Source of the DNA: Acidobacteriaceae bacterium
GTDB taxonomy: Bacteria; Acidobacteriota; Terriglobia; Terriglobales; Acidobacteriaceae
Length of the DNA: 36,901 nt
Direction: 5' to 3'
NCBI GenBank assembly: GCA_030041305.1
Contig: JASHOC010000288.1
Coordinates: 1 to 36,901 of the forward strand
The notes under the pieces are model-generated. The model was not told the origin of the DNA and searched no databases. It was given only the letters and a program-made list of their open reading frames with translations. The position numbers were made by a program, and so were the translations under genes. Below are positions 15,928-27,197 of this stretch, one piece after another. Numbering within the stretch: the stretch's first letter is position 1; every line of letters starts with the position of its first letter.

Positions 15928-17588
15928 GCACTGCAACTATCGTCAGTCTTCCCGATCAGTCGACAGCCAGGATTCCCAAAGTCAACTTCCTGACTAAAGA
16001 GAACGGTCTGCTCAGTTGGCTGCTGACCGGGGACCATAAGCGAATCGCCACTCTGTACCTGATCTCGATCACGTTTTTCTTCTTCATCGGCGGGGCGCTG
16101 GCGGCTCTCATCCGCCTGCAGTTGCTGACGCCGGGCGCGGAGCTGATGGCCACCGACACCTATGACAAGGTGTTTTCGATGCACGGCCTGATCATGGTCT
16201 TTTTCTTCCTGGTGCCGTCGGTTCCGGCCACCATCGGTAACTTCGTGATCCCCATTATGGTGGGGGCGAAAGACCTGGCGCTGCCGAAGATCAACCTGCT
16301 GAGCTGGTATCTCTACGTCATTGCCGGCATCATGATGATCTACACCATGAGCGTCGGCGGAGTGGACACCGGCTGGACCTTCACCACCCCGCTCTCCACG
16401 CATTACTTGAACACCCACGTGGTCTCGGCCGGCCTGGCGGTGTTTGTGGCCGGTTTCAGCTCCATCTTTACCGGACTCAACTTTATTGTGACCATCCACA
16501 AGATGCGTTGCCCGGGCATGACCTGGTTCCGGTTGCCGCTCTTTGTCTGGTCCAACTACGCGGCCAGCGTTCTGATGGTGCTGGGCACGCCGGTGCTGGC
16601 CATTACCCTGGTGCTGGTCGTGCTCGAGCGGACCTTGGGCATCGGCGTCTTCGATCCGGCAAAAGGCGGAGACCCGCTGCTGTTCCAGCACCTGTTCTGG
16701 TTCTACTCTCACCCGGCCGTCTACATCATGATTCTGCCTGGTTTCGGCGTCATTTCCGAGGTGGTCTCCACCTTCAGCCGAAAGCGCGTTTTCGGTTACA
16801 CCGCGGTGGCGTTTTCTTCGGTGGCCATTGCGGTTTTCGGGTTCTTTGTGTGGGCCCACCACATGTTTATCATGGGCATTTCCAACTATTCCGCGCTGGT
16901 GTTTTCGCTTCTGACCATGCTGGTGGCGGTGCCCTCGGCCATCAAGATCTACAACTGGGCCTTCACGCTGTATAAGGGCTCGATCACTTTCGAAACGCCC
17001 ATGCTGTACGCCCTCGGGTTCATGGGCCTGTTCACGATCGGCGGATTGACCGGAGTCTTTCTCGGCTCGACGGGCACCGACATCCATCTCACCGAGACGT
17101 ACTTTGTGGTCGCCCACTTCCACTTTGTCATGGTTGGCGGCATGCTGATGTCGTTCCTTTCCGGTATTCATTTCTGGTGGCCCAAGTGGACCGGACGGAT
17201 GTATCCCGAGAAAATCTCGCAGTTCGCGGCGGTGGTCACGTACATCGGGTTCAATCTGACCTTCTTTCCGCAGTTCATTCTGGGCATGCTGGGCATGCCG
17301 CGGCGCTATGCTTCGTATCCGCCCGAATTCCAGGTGCTGAATGTGTTTTCGACCGCCGGCGCTACGGTTCTCGGCGTCGGATACCTGCTACCCCTCCTCT
17401 ACCTCACCTGGTCGCTCAAATACGGCGCCATTGCGGGCGAGAACCCCTGGCAGGCGACCGGCCTGGAATGGCAGATCCAGTCGCCTCCGTTGACGGAAAA
17501 CTTCGCGGAAACTCCGATTATGGATCACGAAGCCTACGATTACGATTGGCTGGAGCGTAAACAAGCAAGCGAGGTCGCCAGTGTCTGA
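15924..17588 (+). CDS. coxA: Cytochrome c oxidase subunit I (haem-copper, A2 type)
   Basis: Catalytic subunit reducing O2 to water and pumping protons; 554 residues with about 12 transmembrane helices. Ligands visible: His87 (low-spin haem a), His263 and Tyr267 of the cross-linked pair, His312 and His313 (CuB), and His398 and His400 in VVAHFHF (haem a3 and haem a). The motif Tyr261-Ser262-His263-Pro264 replaces the Glu-containing motif of mitochondrial-type enzymes. This Tyr-Ser motif defines the A2 subfamily, in agreement with the fused cytochrome c on subunit II. Confidence 0.97.
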   Translation: MSTATIVSLPDQSTARIPKVNFLTKENGLLSWLLTGDHKRIATLYLISITFFFFIGGALAALIRLQLLTPGAELMATDTYDKVFSMHGLIMVFFFLVPSVPATIGNFVIPIMVGAKDLALPKINLLSWYLYVIAGIMMIYTMSVGGVDTGWTFTTPLSTHYLNTHVVSAGLAVFVAGFSSIFTGLNFIVTIHKMRCPGMTWFRLPLFVWSNYAASVLMVLGTPVLAITLVLVVLERTLGIGVFDPAKGGDPLLFQHLFWFYSHPAVYIMILPGFGVISEVVSTFSRKRVFGYTAVAFSSVAIAVFGFFVWAHHMFIMGISNYSALVFSLLTMLVAVPSAIKIYNWAFTLYKGSITFETPMLYALGFMGLFTIGGLTGVFLGSTGTDIHLTETYFVVAHFHFVMVGGMLMSFLSGIHFWWPKWTGRMYPEKISQFAAVVTYIGFNLTFFPQFILGMLGMPRRYASYPPEFQVLNVFSTAGATVLGVGYLLPLLYLTWSLKYGAIAGENPWQATGLEWQIQSPPLTENFAETPIMDHEAYDYDWLERKQASEVASV

Positions 17589-18348
17589 CAGCACTACCAT
17601 CGCCAACGCCGCGGTGGCGGAAGCCGGCCACCCACACCATGGAGAGCACCCGCCTTTCCAGCGCCACCACTTCGAGTCGGTGGTGCAGCAGTTCGACGCC
17701 GCCAATTTCGCCATGTGGCTCTTCCTGCTCACGGAAGTGATGTTCTTCGGCGGCTTGTTCATGTCGTACCTGATCATGCGCAACTGGTACTACCCCGCTT
17801 TTGTCGAGGGCTCGCATTTTTTGAGCATCTTCTGGGGCACCTCGAACACCGCGGTGCTCATCACTTCGAGCTTCACCGTGGCGATGGGTGTATGGTGCGC
17901 GGAGACGCGGCGCAAGAAGGGTTTGATTCTGTGTCTGATCCTAACTTTCATCCTCGGCCTCATGTTCCTTGGCATTAAGGGCATCGAGTGGCACGCCGAA
18001 TGGGTGGAATACCACGTTCCAGGGTTGCACTTCAGCGCGGAAACGTTTCTCAATCCCGCCTCGGCCCCCGAGGTTTACAAGGAATATCACGACAAGCCGC
18101 TTTCGCTGGGCATGGCGAACAAGACGGAGTTGTACTTCTTTCTCTACTTCGCCATGACCGGCATGCACGCGCTGCACATGGTCGTCGGCATCGGCATTCT
18201 GGCCTACATCATTTTCCGCGCCTGGGCGGGCGCGTACACTACGGGGCATGTAACTTTTGTCGAGAATTTCGGGCTTTACTGGCACTTTGTCGACATCATC
18301 TGGATCTTTTTGTATCCGCTGCTCTACCTCATCAGTCGACACCAATGA
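17581..18348 (+). CDS. coxC: Cytochrome c oxidase subunit III
   Basis: Membrane subunit of the oxidase, 255 residues, about five hydrophobic segments. Family motifs: [23 protein letters not shown] (in part), FEVxGL-like [10 protein letters not shown], and the C-terminal [13 protein letters not shown] with [21 protein letters not shown] (in part). The start is GTG at 17581, inside the coxA end (eight-base overlap), with GCGAGG ten bases upstream. The N-terminus is His-rich ([16 protein letters not shown]), a common but unexplained trait of these subunits. Confidence 0.95.
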   Translation: MSDSTTIANAAVAEAGHPHHGEHPPFQRHHFESVVQQFDAANFAMWLFLLTEVMFFGGLFMSYLIMRNWYYPAFVEGSHFLSIFWGTSNTAVLITSSFTVAMGVWCAETRRKKGLILCLILTFILGLMFLGIKGIEWHAEWVEYHVPGLHFSAETFLNPASAPEVYKEYHDKPLSLGMANKTELYFFLYFAMTGMHALHMVVGIGILAYIIFRAWAGAYTTGHVTFVENFGLYWHFVDIIWIFLYPLLYLISRHQ

Positions 18349-18417
18349 CGCGCTGCGGTGTGGACTTTAGAGGCGGGCCGCATGCTTTGAAATTTTGGAA
18401 TTTTGAAAGGGACGGTC

Positions 18418-18747
18418 ATGATCGAAGGCACCCACGAGCATAAGGACGAAACCGAAGAGCAAATTCATATCGTCAGCCCCAGGATCTACATCCTTATCGG
18501 TGCGACGCTGCTCATCCTTACGGGGACCACCGCGGCGGTGTCGTTCGTTGAACTGGGGCCCTTCAACGTCGTTGTGGCGCTGGCTATCGCCGTCATCAAG
18601 GCCATGCTGGTGGTGCTTTTCTTCATGCATTTGAGGTACAGCCCCAGACTGACGAAGCTCACCGCCATTTCCGGGATCTTCATTTTTCTCGGCCTCATCA
18701 GCATGACGCTGGCTGACTATATCAGCCGCGCCTGGGGCCGCTGGTAA
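18418..18747 (+). CDS. coxD: Cytochrome c oxidase subunit IV (CyoD/prokaryotic COX4 type)
   Basis: Small membrane protein of 109 residues with three hydrophobic segments (about 23-42, 50-68, 78-98), including VVLFFMHLRYSPRLTKL, typical of small fourth subunits that help assemble the oxidase. The frame can be extended to a TTG at 18403, but the ATG at 18418 is preferred because GAAAGGGA lies five to six bases before it. It is the last gene of the operon; a strong terminator follows 24 bases after the stop. Confidence 0.9.
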   Translation: MIEGTHEHKDETEEQIHIVSPRIYILIGATLLILTGTTAAVSFVELGPFNVVVALAIAVIKAMLVVLFFMHLRYSPRLTKLTAISGIFIFLGLISMTLADYISRAWGRW

Positions 18748-18770
18748 GCTGCTTCCGGTTCCACAATCTA

Positions 18771-18797
18771 AGGCCGCCTGCGGGCGGCCTGTTTTTT
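18771..18797 (+). terminator. Rho-independent terminator of the act-cox operon
   Basis: Eight-pair GC-rich stem AGGCCGCC / GGCGGCCT with loop TGCG, followed by GTTTTTT. A textbook intrinsic terminator 24 bases after the coxD stop. Confidence 0.93.
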
Positions 18798-18905
18798 GGC
18801 TTTGCGCCCGCCACGGCAGGGCCTAACTGGCCGAATCCGCGAAGCGGTGCTGGATTGCCTGCGCTGATGTGTGGCCGGTCACAATTTGCGCGTCTTCGTC
18901 TGTCC

Positions 18906-18911
18906 TATAAT
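18906..18911 (+). promoter_or_regulatory. Possible -10 box for the large surface-protein gene
   Basis: A perfect TATAAT lies 114 bases before the 19025 start. The -35 side is poor: TTTGCG at 18885-18890 gives a 15-base spacer. Suggestive only. Confidence 0.4.
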
Positions 18912-19024
18912 GGGCCACAAATTCAATTCTGGAAACCGCGTGTTCGGTTGGGCGCAATCCGCTGGATTCCGCGCACGACGCAGGGGAAGATGCTCGCGAT
19001 GGGGAAACGCGAGATGGGAAGCGG

Positions 19025-22000
19025 ATGCGCATGGCAGACCGGATGCTCGAGCCGAAGTTTATCCAGCTGATCCGAAGCGGCAGGGCAGGGAAGTGGGCAA
19101 GGGCCGTGGCGCTGGCAGGGATATGGCTTGCATGCGCTGCCCTGGGTGCGGCCCAACGTGGAATGTCCCGCTCCGACGCCGCCAACCGCCCTCCGCGGGT
19201 TATCGCGGCGGAGCGCTTCCTGGCTGAGCGTGGCTGGACCTTTGGCCACCGACTCAGCCGGCCGGGGGCGCTCACGAAACGCAGCCAGGGGGAACCTTAC
19301 CCGGCTGGCAGCCAAAGCGTGCGCCCGCGGCCGCAGGACGCCACTGGCGCGGCCGCAACATGGCAACCTCTCGGTCCCTCCGCCGTCGAGACTGCGAACT
19401 TTGGTCTCGTCACCGGTCGCATCACCGCCCTGTCGCTCGACCCCGCCGATCTCACTGGCAACCATCTTTACGTGGGAACCACGGGCGGCGGCGTTTGGGA
19501 GGCGGAAAATGCAGCCGTCTCCACGCCGTCTCTCATTTCCTTTATCCCTCTTACCGACGCGGTCCCGGCGCTTGCCGGCGCCATGGACGCATCGATCAGC
19601 ATCGGCGCTCTGACCGTGCAGCCCGGCGGGACGGGTGTGATTTTGGCCGGAACCGGCGATCCCAACGACGTGCTCGACTCCTATTACGGCACAGGCATTC
19701 TTCGCTCCACGGACGGCGGCTCAACCTGGAGCCTGGTCCAGCAGAGCGTCGATAGGGAGGACGGTCTGGGCGCCTTCGATGCGAGCTTTCTGGGCGAGGG
19801 ATTTGCCGGTTTTGCCTGGAGCACCGTAAATCCGCAACTTGTGGTGGCCGCGGTTTCGCAGGCGTATGAAGGCACGCTGGTGAACGCAGTGGCAGTTGGC
19901 GCGAGCTTGGAGGGGCTGTATTACTCGACCGACAGCGGCGCGTCCTGGCATTTGGCCACGATCACCGACGGCAACGGTGACGATGTTCAGGGGCCGCTCG
20001 ACGCCTTCCCGGCGCCCGATGGAAACGCGGCCACTGCCGTGGTTTGGAACCAGGTTCGGCAATTGTTTATTGCCGCCGTGCGCTTTCATGGCTATTACCA
20101 GTCCGCCGACGGCGTCACCTGGACGCGCATGACCGCGCAGCCCGGTTCGGGCCTGACGTCGCAGGCTTGTCCGAACAATATCGGCTCGACAGGCTCGATT
20201 GCCTGCCCCATTTTTCGCGGCGCGCTGGCGGTGAATCCCCAAACCGGCGACACCTTTGCCTGGACCGTGGACCTCAATAATCAGGACCAGGGCCTTTGGC
20301 AGGACGAATGCGCGCAGAGCGCAGGGGCCTGCGCCAGCCCGAGCCTCACCTTTGGACAGCAGTGGAACACCGCGGCGCTTGAAGAGAACACGCCGCTCGG
20401 GGCGGTCACCATCGCCAACGGCAATTACAACCTGGTGCTAGCCGCGGTCCCCTCTCAGCAGGAAACGCTACTCCTCGCCGGCGCGAACGATTTATGGGAG
20501 ACCACTTGCCCGGTGGCGCAGGGCTGCTCCTGGCGCAACACCACCAACTCGACCACCTGCATGAGCGCGCAGGTGGGGGAATTCCAGCACGCGCTAACCT
20601 GGAACGCGGCCAACCCTCTGGAAATCCTGATCGGCAACGATAGCGGTCTTTGGCGCTCGATGGACGCAATCGGAGAAACCGGTCCTGCGTGCAGCGCCAC
20701 AGACGCGAGCCATTTCCAGAACCTGAATGCCGGCCTGGGCTCATTGGCAGAACCTCAAAGCCTGTCTCAAATTGTCTCGTCACCCTACTTCATGATGGCC
20801 GGGTTGGGTGTGAATGGAACTGCAGGCGTCAAGAACACTGCCGCTATTGCCGACTGGCCGCAAATTCTGAGCGGCTACGGGGGCCCGGTAGCGATCGACC
20901 CGAAGAACACTTATAACTGGTACGTGAACGACCAAGCCGGGGTTGCTATCTATCTTTGTTCGCAATCCTCCGCTTGCACGCCGGCCGATTTCGGCTCAAG
21001 CCCGGTGGTCACCAACGCCGACGTCGGTGGAGACGGCGATGGGATGGCCACACCAGCGGCGTTTCTCGTCGATCCGCTCGATCCGACGCAACTCTTGATC
21101 GGAACGTGCCGCGTTTGGCGCGGTCCGGCCAACGGCATTGGCTGGAGCGCCGGCAACGCTATCAGCCCCATCCTCGATAGCGGAGCAACGACGGGCTCCT
21201 GCAATGGCGATGCACTGATCCGCTCCATTGCCGCCATGCCGTTGGCCAACGGCGGCGAAATTGTCTATGTCGGCATGTATGGCGCCCTCGATGGCGGCGC
21301 GAACCTGCAAGGCCATGTTTTAGTCGCGACGATCGACGCCGCCTCCGGGCTGCCGCCCGTGTGGCAGGATCTGACGCTCAATCCTGTCACAAACGACACC
21401 AACGCCCTGAACGCCTACGGCCTCGACATTTCCAGCGTCTTCATCGATCCCCATGACACCACGGGCGACACCGTTTATGTCACCGTCGCGGGCATTCCGG
21501 ATCTCGAAGAGAATGTCCAAACCATCTACCGCTCCACCAATGGCGGCGCGGACTGGATGGCCATCACCGCCAACCTGCCTCCTGCGCCCTCGAACAGCGT
21601 CGTCGTCGATCCGCAAAACGCCAACACGGTTTATATAGCCACCGACGACGGCGTGTACTTCACGACCCAGGCGGCGAGCTGCGCCCAGTCCATTTCCAAT
21701 TGCTGGTCGGCGTTTGGAACCGGCCTCCCCTTGGCGCCGGTGGTCGCGCTCGCCGCCGCCCCGCTCACCGCTTCGGCGCAGGTGCTGGCGGCGGCCACTT
21801 ACGGCCGGGGAATTTGGCAGGCGCCGCTTTGGACGGCCGGCACGAGCCTGACCACTGCGGCGACGAGTCCCACCTCGCTCACCTTCCCCGCGCAAATTTC
21901 CGGAACCGCCAGCGCGCCGCAAACAGTCACCGTTCAAAACACGGGCAGCATCGCCCTGGCACCGACCTCAATCGCGGTGAGCGGAGACTTCAACGAGATT

Positions 22001-23941
22001 GACAACTGCGTCAACGCGTCCGTCGCGCCTGGCGCCAGCTGTTCGATTCAAGTGACCTTTACGCCCGGGGCCACCGGTCCCCTGACCGGCCAGATGACGA
22101 TTTACGTCAACGTTGATGGCGGCCAAATCACCGTGGACCTGAGCGGGACCGGCACACCGGCGGGCGCCGTCAGCCTCAGCCCGGTCGCGGTCGATTTCGG
22201 CCAGGTCGCCGACGGTTCCACTTCCGCTGCGCTGCCGATTCAGGTGGCCAACGCCAGCGCCTCGACGGTTCCTATCAACAGCATTGCCGTTGCTCCGCCT
22301 TTCACGCTCGCTTCGAACGCTTGCGGCACGATTTCTTTGGCCGCGAACGCTGACTGCCAATTGGAGATTACATTCGCGCCGATGCAGCCCGGCCCGGTCA
22401 CGGGGCTGCTGACCTTCACCGACGGTGCGGGAATCCAAACCGTCGAACTGAGCGGAGACGGAGCTGCGCCGCCGACGGACATTGTTAGCCCGGCGTCACT
22501 GACGTTCCCCGGAACCGCGGCCAGCCAAGTGTCCGCAGCGCAGCCCGTGACCATCACCAACAACGGCGACCTGGCCTTAACCTCGATATCTGTCGCCGTG
22601 AGCGCGCAGTTTCAGGCCGCGAGCAATTGCGATACGCAACTGGCGGCGCACTCGGTTTGCACGGTGAGCGTGGAATTCGCGCCCTCCCAGGTCGGAGGCA
22701 TCTCGGGCATGCTTACCATCACCGACGCTCTGCGCACGCAAACCATCTCTCTGAGTGGAACGGGTCTGATCCCGGCGGCCTTCGCCGTGACGCCCACAGC
22801 CCTGACCTTCACCCAGCAACAACCCGGGACGGCGAGCGCCCCAGAAACTGTCACGATCACCAATAGCGGCGTCGCGCCCATGGCCAATATCGGATTTCAG
22901 CTCACCGGGCCGGCCGCATCGAGCTACTCCATTGGCGCCACGACCTGCGGAGCCCTCCTGAACAACGGCAGCAATTGCACCGTGCAGATTGTCTTTACCC
23001 CGGCCGCTACCGGGCCCATCGCCGCCACGCTGGCGATCTCTTCGTCCACACCCGGAGTCGCCGCGGTTTCCGTGCCCATCAACGGCGCGGGCCAGCTTGC
23101 CACGGGCCTTGCCGCCAATCCCGCACAATTGCCTTTCACCACGGTAACCGGCGTGGGCCAGGTCAGTCCCGCGCAAATCATCACCATCACGAATTCCTCA
23201 AGCTACGGTTTCGGCTCCGTTACGCTCGCCGCCACGGGGCCGTTCGCCGTGACGCAAAACACCTGCACTGGCGGCTTGGACGCGGGCGCCCATTGCAGCG
23301 CGAGCGTCGTTTTCCAGCCCAGCGCCGTGGGCGCCGCAACGGGCACGCTGACCATTAGCTCCCCGGTCGTCACCACTCCAGCTTCTGTTTCACTTTCGGG
23401 CACGGGTTTCGACTTCACCCTCACTCCTTCTGGTCCGGCCGGCGCCACGGTGGCCAGCGGACAGCAGGCTGACTACACGCTGGACATTACTCCCAACGGC
23501 GCCGAAGGCGCTTTCACATTCCAGTGCGGCTCGCTGCCCGCCAATGCAACCTGCGTCTTCAATCCGTCCACCGAATCGCTCCCGATCGGCACGCAGGGCA
23601 ACGTGGAGGTGGAGATTTTTACCGGCAGTTCCGGCCCTACAGCGCGCATCGAAGGCCCTGCCCCACGGCGCGAACTCCGGGACATTGCCCCACTGGCCTG
23701 CGGACTCCTGCTCCTTCCGCTCGCGCTCTGGAAGCGCCGCAAGGGGTTTTTGTTGGTTGCGCTCGCCGTCAGTTTCGGCTTGGGTGTCTCGAGCTGCACC
23801 AGCTCCGGCGGCGGCACGGGGGGCGGTGGAGGCGGGCAAAACAACAGTTCCCAAACTCCGGCGGGAAGCTACACGATTCCGGTCACGGTCACCTCGACGG
23901 GCGTCTCGCATTCCGTCAACCTGAGCCTCACCGTGGATTGA
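19025..23941 (+). CDS. Giant surface protein: Asp-box beta-propeller plus five ASH-type (choice-of-anchor D) repeats
   Basis: The 1638-residue protein has an N-terminal signal segment (about 20-42). Residues about 115-940 carry many sialidase/sortilin-type Asp-box motifs (RSTDGGSTW, YSTDSGASW, RSTNGGADW), indicating one or two BNR/VPS10-like propellers. About 947-1458 is five tandem Ig-like ASH repeats of about 100 residues, each with the pattern LTFP...QTVTVxNTG...C...APGASCSIQVTFTP and a Cys pair that may form a disulfide. From about 1460 a further Ig-like domain begins, is interrupted at about 1545-1610 by a hydrophobic hairpin (ACGLLLLPLALW, KRRK, LVALAVSFGLGVSSC) and a Gly-rich linker, and resumes with SYTIPVTVTSTG. 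Its role (adhesion, glycan binding, cell surface) is inference. It is a single-gene unit, and no partner is visible. Confidence 0.85.
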   Translation: MRMADRMLEPKFIQLIRSGRAGKWARAVALAGIWLACAALGAAQRGMSRSDAANRPPRVIAAERFLAERGWTFGHRLSRPGALTKRSQGEPYPAGSQSVRPRPQDATGAAATWQPLGPSAVETANFGLVTGRITALSLDPADLTGNHLYVGTTGGGVWEAENAAVSTPSLISFIPLTDAVPALAGAMDASISIGALTVQPGGTGVILAGTGDPNDVLDSYYGTGILRSTDGGSTWSLVQQSVDREDGLGAFDASFLGEGFAGFAWSTVNPQLVVAAVSQAYEGTLVNAVAVGASLEGLYYSTDSGASWHLATITDGNGDDVQGPLDAFPAPDGNAATAVVWNQVRQLFIAAVRFHGYYQSADGVTWTRMTAQPGSGLTSQACPNNIGSTGSIACPIFRGALAVNPQTGDTFAWTVDLNNQDQGLWQDECAQSAGACASPSLTFGQQWNTAALEENTPLGAVTIANGNYNLVLAAVPSQQETLLLAGANDLWETTCPVAQGCSWRNTTNSTTCMSAQVGEFQHALTWNAANPLEILIGNDSGLWRSMDAIGETGPACSATDASHFQNLNAGLGSLAEPQSLSQIVSSPYFMMAGLGVNGTAGVKNTAAIADWPQILSGYGGPVAIDPKNTYNWYVNDQAGVAIYLCSQSSACTPADFGSSPVVTNADVGGDGDGMATPAAFLVDPLDPTQLLIGTCRVWRGPANGIGWSAGNAISPILDSGATTGSCNGDALIRSIAAMPLANGGEIVYVGMYGALDGGANLQGHVLVATIDAASGLPPVWQDLTLNPVTNDTNALNAYGLDISSVFIDPHDTTGDTVYVTVAGIPDLEENVQTIYRSTNGGADWMAITANLPPAPSNSVVVDPQNANTVYIATDDGVYFTTQAASCAQSISNCWSAFGTGLPLAPVVALAAAPLTASAQVLAAATYGRGIWQAPLWTAGTSLTTAATSPTSLTFPAQISGTASAPQTVTVQNTGSIALAPTSIAVSGDFNEIDNCVNASVAPGASCSIQVTFTPGATGPLTGQMTIYVNVDGGQITVDLSGTGTPAGAVSLSPVAVDFGQVADGSTSAALPIQVANASASTVPINSIAVAPPFTLASNACGTISLAANADCQLEITFAPMQPGPVTGLLTFTDGAGIQTVELSGDGAAPPTDIVSPASLTFPGTAASQVSAAQPVTITNNGDLALTSISVAVSAQFQAASNCDTQLAAHSVCTVSVEFAPSQVGGISGMLTITDALRTQTISLSGTGLIPAAFAVTPTALTFTQQQPGTASAPETVTITNSGVAPMANIGFQLTGPAASSYSIGATTCGALLNNGSNCTVQIVFTPAATGPIAATLAISSSTPGVAAVSVPINGAGQLATGLAANPAQLPFTTVTGVGQVSPAQIITITNSSSYGFGSVTLAATGPFAVTQNTCTGGLDAGAHCSASVVFQPSAVGAATGTLTISSPVVTTPASVSLSGTGFDFTLTPSGPAGATVASGQQADYTLDITPNGAEGAFTFQCGSLPANATCVFNPSTESLPIGTQGNVEVEIFTGSSGPTARIEGPAPRRELRDIAPLACGLLLLPLALWKRRKGFLLVALAVSFGLGVSSCTSSGGGTGGGGGGQNNSSQTPAGSYTIPVTVTSTGVSHSVNLSLTVD

Positions 23942-24060
23942 GCCGCAGCGCGGCGGCAATGCGCGCAGGAAGCAATCGGTGACCATCTATACTTGAATTT
24001 TCGAGATTGAATTGCAGCTTCCTGCGTGCGGACCGCGCCCGCCGGAGCGGAATGGGACGC

Positions 24061-24372
24061 ATGAGCGCCAGGGTAACCGTAGAGGAAGTGGAGCGCGTCG
24101 CCGAGTTGGCGCACCTGGAGCTTAGCCGCGAGGAAACCGGACGCATGCTGCAGGATCTAAACGCCATCCTCGAATATGTTGCGGAGCTGAACGAACTCGA
24201 CACCACGGGTGTTGCTCCGCTGGCGCAGGTGGGTGAGCTGGGAGACATGGCGAGCGGCGGTGCGGTGCGTCCTGACGCGGTCGAGCCATCACTGTCTCGC
24301 GCCGCCGTCATGCAGCGAGCACCGGAAACGGACGGGGCTTTTTTCAAGGTGCCAAAGGTGATTGAACGATAA
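24061..24372 (+). CDS. gatC: Asp/Glu-tRNA amidotransferase subunit GatC
   Basis: Small stabilising subunit of the GatCAB enzyme that converts Glu-tRNA(Gln) or Asp-tRNA(Asn) to the amide form. Motifs: VTVEEVERVAELAHLELSREE, LNAILEYVAELNELDTTGVAPLAQV (in part) and the C-terminal APETDGAFFKVPKVIER, all typical. The length from 24061 is 103 residues, the family norm. The frame runs back to 24007, and an ATG at 24052 is also possible: GGAG at 24044-24047 is four bases before it and 13 before 24061. gatA follows 14 bases later. Confidence 0.92.
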   Translation: MSARVTVEEVERVAELAHLELSREETGRMLQDLNAILEYVAELNELDTTGVAPLAQVGELGDMASGGAVRPDAVEPSLSRAAVMQRAPETDGAFFKVPKVIER

Positions 24373-24386
24373 AGAACAGAGAACAG

Positions 24387-25862
<1,476 letters not shown>

Positions 25863-25984
25863 CCGTTGAACCGTTTTCCATCGACAGATCGGTTTTTCGG
25901 AGTTTCTCTGTCAAATTCCTGTGATTCAACTCACAGCGCCCGCAACATTCGCCGGTTTCCAATGGCTGTGCGGAGATCTGCGCC

Positions 25985-26704
25985 ATGCGACGCTTTGCCG
26001 GACCAGCGATTCTCCTTCTTTTCTGCGTTTTTGACCTCTTGTTTGTCCACGCCGCCCCGCGCAAGACACACACCGTTGTCCTGGGCGCGGTGAGGAAAGT
26101 AGCCTACTCGAAGACCGGCGATCCGGCTGCAGCCGCGCCCGGCGAGGATTCGCTCAAAATCCGGGCACTCCTGGTGGATGGCGTGCTTAAGGAGTGGACC
26201 ACCGGCGACGCTCATGACGTCACCGACCGCAGCTTCGTGGTTCGGCGCGCTTTGCGCCTGAACGACGCCCTGCCCAGCGACCAGCCCGCCCAAGAAGCCA
26301 AAGGCGAATGGGTGTGGCAGCGCGGTCCGTGGCTGCTGGTGGACCGCGTCGCCGGCCACATCACCGCCCTCAAGCTGCCCGACTACGACCCGGGCGTGAG
26401 CCAAGTCGCCTGGTTTCGCGACTACGCAGCCTACTGCGGTCTGACACCGAGCGGCAAGAGCCTCTATGCCGTGGTGGCGCAGATCGCCGCGCGCAAGCCG
26501 GTGCTGGCCAAGAGGCTGGCCGCCTTCGACGCGGCGAACCACTCTGATCCCGCCTGCGCCCAGCCCGACTGGCAGCGCGAGCCGCTCCACATTACCTTTC
26601 ATCCCGCGGGCAAGGATGCAGTGGCCTACGATATCGTTCCGGGCTCGGCGGTTCTGGTCGAAGACTCGGACGACGAGGCGGAGACGCCTTCTCCGACCCA
26701 GTGA
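25985..26704 (+). CDS. Secreted protein of unknown function
   Basis: The 239-residue protein has a clear signal peptide (about 1-23, FAGPAILLLFCVFDLLFVHA, cleavage near VHA-AP). The mature part is soluble, with the segments HTVVLGAVRKVAYSKTGDP and LKIRALLVDGVLKEWTTGDAHDVTDRSFVVRRALRLND (in part), then WVWQRGPWLLVDRVAGHITALKLPDYDPGVSQVAWFRDYAAYCGL (in part). I recognise no catalytic motif. The single-Cys pair (about 159 and 198) could form a disulfide. Its acidic C-terminus (VEDSDDEAETP) is unusual. GGAG lies about ten bases before the ATG. It lies between gatA and yajC, and nothing in the context points to a function. Confidence 0.75.
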   Translation: MRRFAGPAILLLFCVFDLLFVHAAPRKTHTVVLGAVRKVAYSKTGDPAAAAPGEDSLKIRALLVDGVLKEWTTGDAHDVTDRSFVVRRALRLNDALPSDQPAQEAKGEWVWQRGPWLLVDRVAGHITALKLPDYDPGVSQVAWFRDYAAYCGLTPSGKSLYAVVAQIAARKPVLAKRLAAFDAANHSDPACAQPDWQREPLHITFHPAGKDAVAYDIVPGSAVLVEDSDDEAETPSPTQ

Positions 26705-27197
26705 ATACCTTCTCGCCTATGCGGCCACGCCACCCCTGCTCAACCGTGGCGTTCGCGCCTTGACACCCAACCGGCCACCCGTGTCTTATCTTTTTAGGCT
26801 CTCTTTTTGGATTCGGAGGGAAGGGGATTGGTGTTCGTGCTCGTTCCCGGTCCGGAGAACCAGCGGAGTGCTGTGTCGAACAGGAAGCAGACGGAAGTAG
26901 GGTCAACAGGTGTGCCGGCCAGTCTCGGGATGAAGGTTCTCCGAGCGGCGGCAAGCCGGCCCTCCTTCCCGCGCCTGGGCCGGTTGGATCCACGGTCATA
27001 GCGGTTTCTTTGATTGCAGCGCCCAGAAACCCTCTTCTTGACTTCCCACGGATTTGCTGTGGCGGACGTCTGGAAGGAGCCGTGTGGGGAGGGCAACCAC
27101 TCAGGACCGTTCCCGGAGACAAATCTTTCCGTCAGACGCGCCTGCGGCGGGTGTGGCTGAGTCGGGGGCCGGTGAAATGGCTCCGGACAAGTAAAGG
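26705..27197. other. Gene-free region upstream of yajC with a nested inverted-repeat structure
   Basis: No convincing coding frame. Three arm pairs are nested: GGGAAGG (26818-26824) with CCTTCCC (26964-26970), GCTCG (26839-26843) with CGAGC (26942-26946), and CGGAGAACC (26853-26861) with GGTTCTCCG (26935-26943). The last two share two bases at 26942-26943, so they cannot both form in full. The order is right for one long folded RNA of about 150 bases. Within the enclosed part, GGAAGCAG and GGTGTGCCGG resemble blocks of SRP RNA, but the GGAA-tetraloop hairpin that Ffh needs is absent. I leave it unassigned. Confidence 0.35.

Noticed and set aside
15825..17171. Long minus-strand open frame (448 codons) opposite coxA
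   Set aside because: It is the antisense shadow of coxB and coxA, which have intact cofactor ligands; its translation is a low-complexity run of His, Arg, Gly and Asp with no domain.
26853..26943. SRP RNA (ffs) gene
   Set aside because: Two blocks look similar but the essential GGAA tetraloop stem with the symmetric loop is missing; kept only as an unassigned structure.
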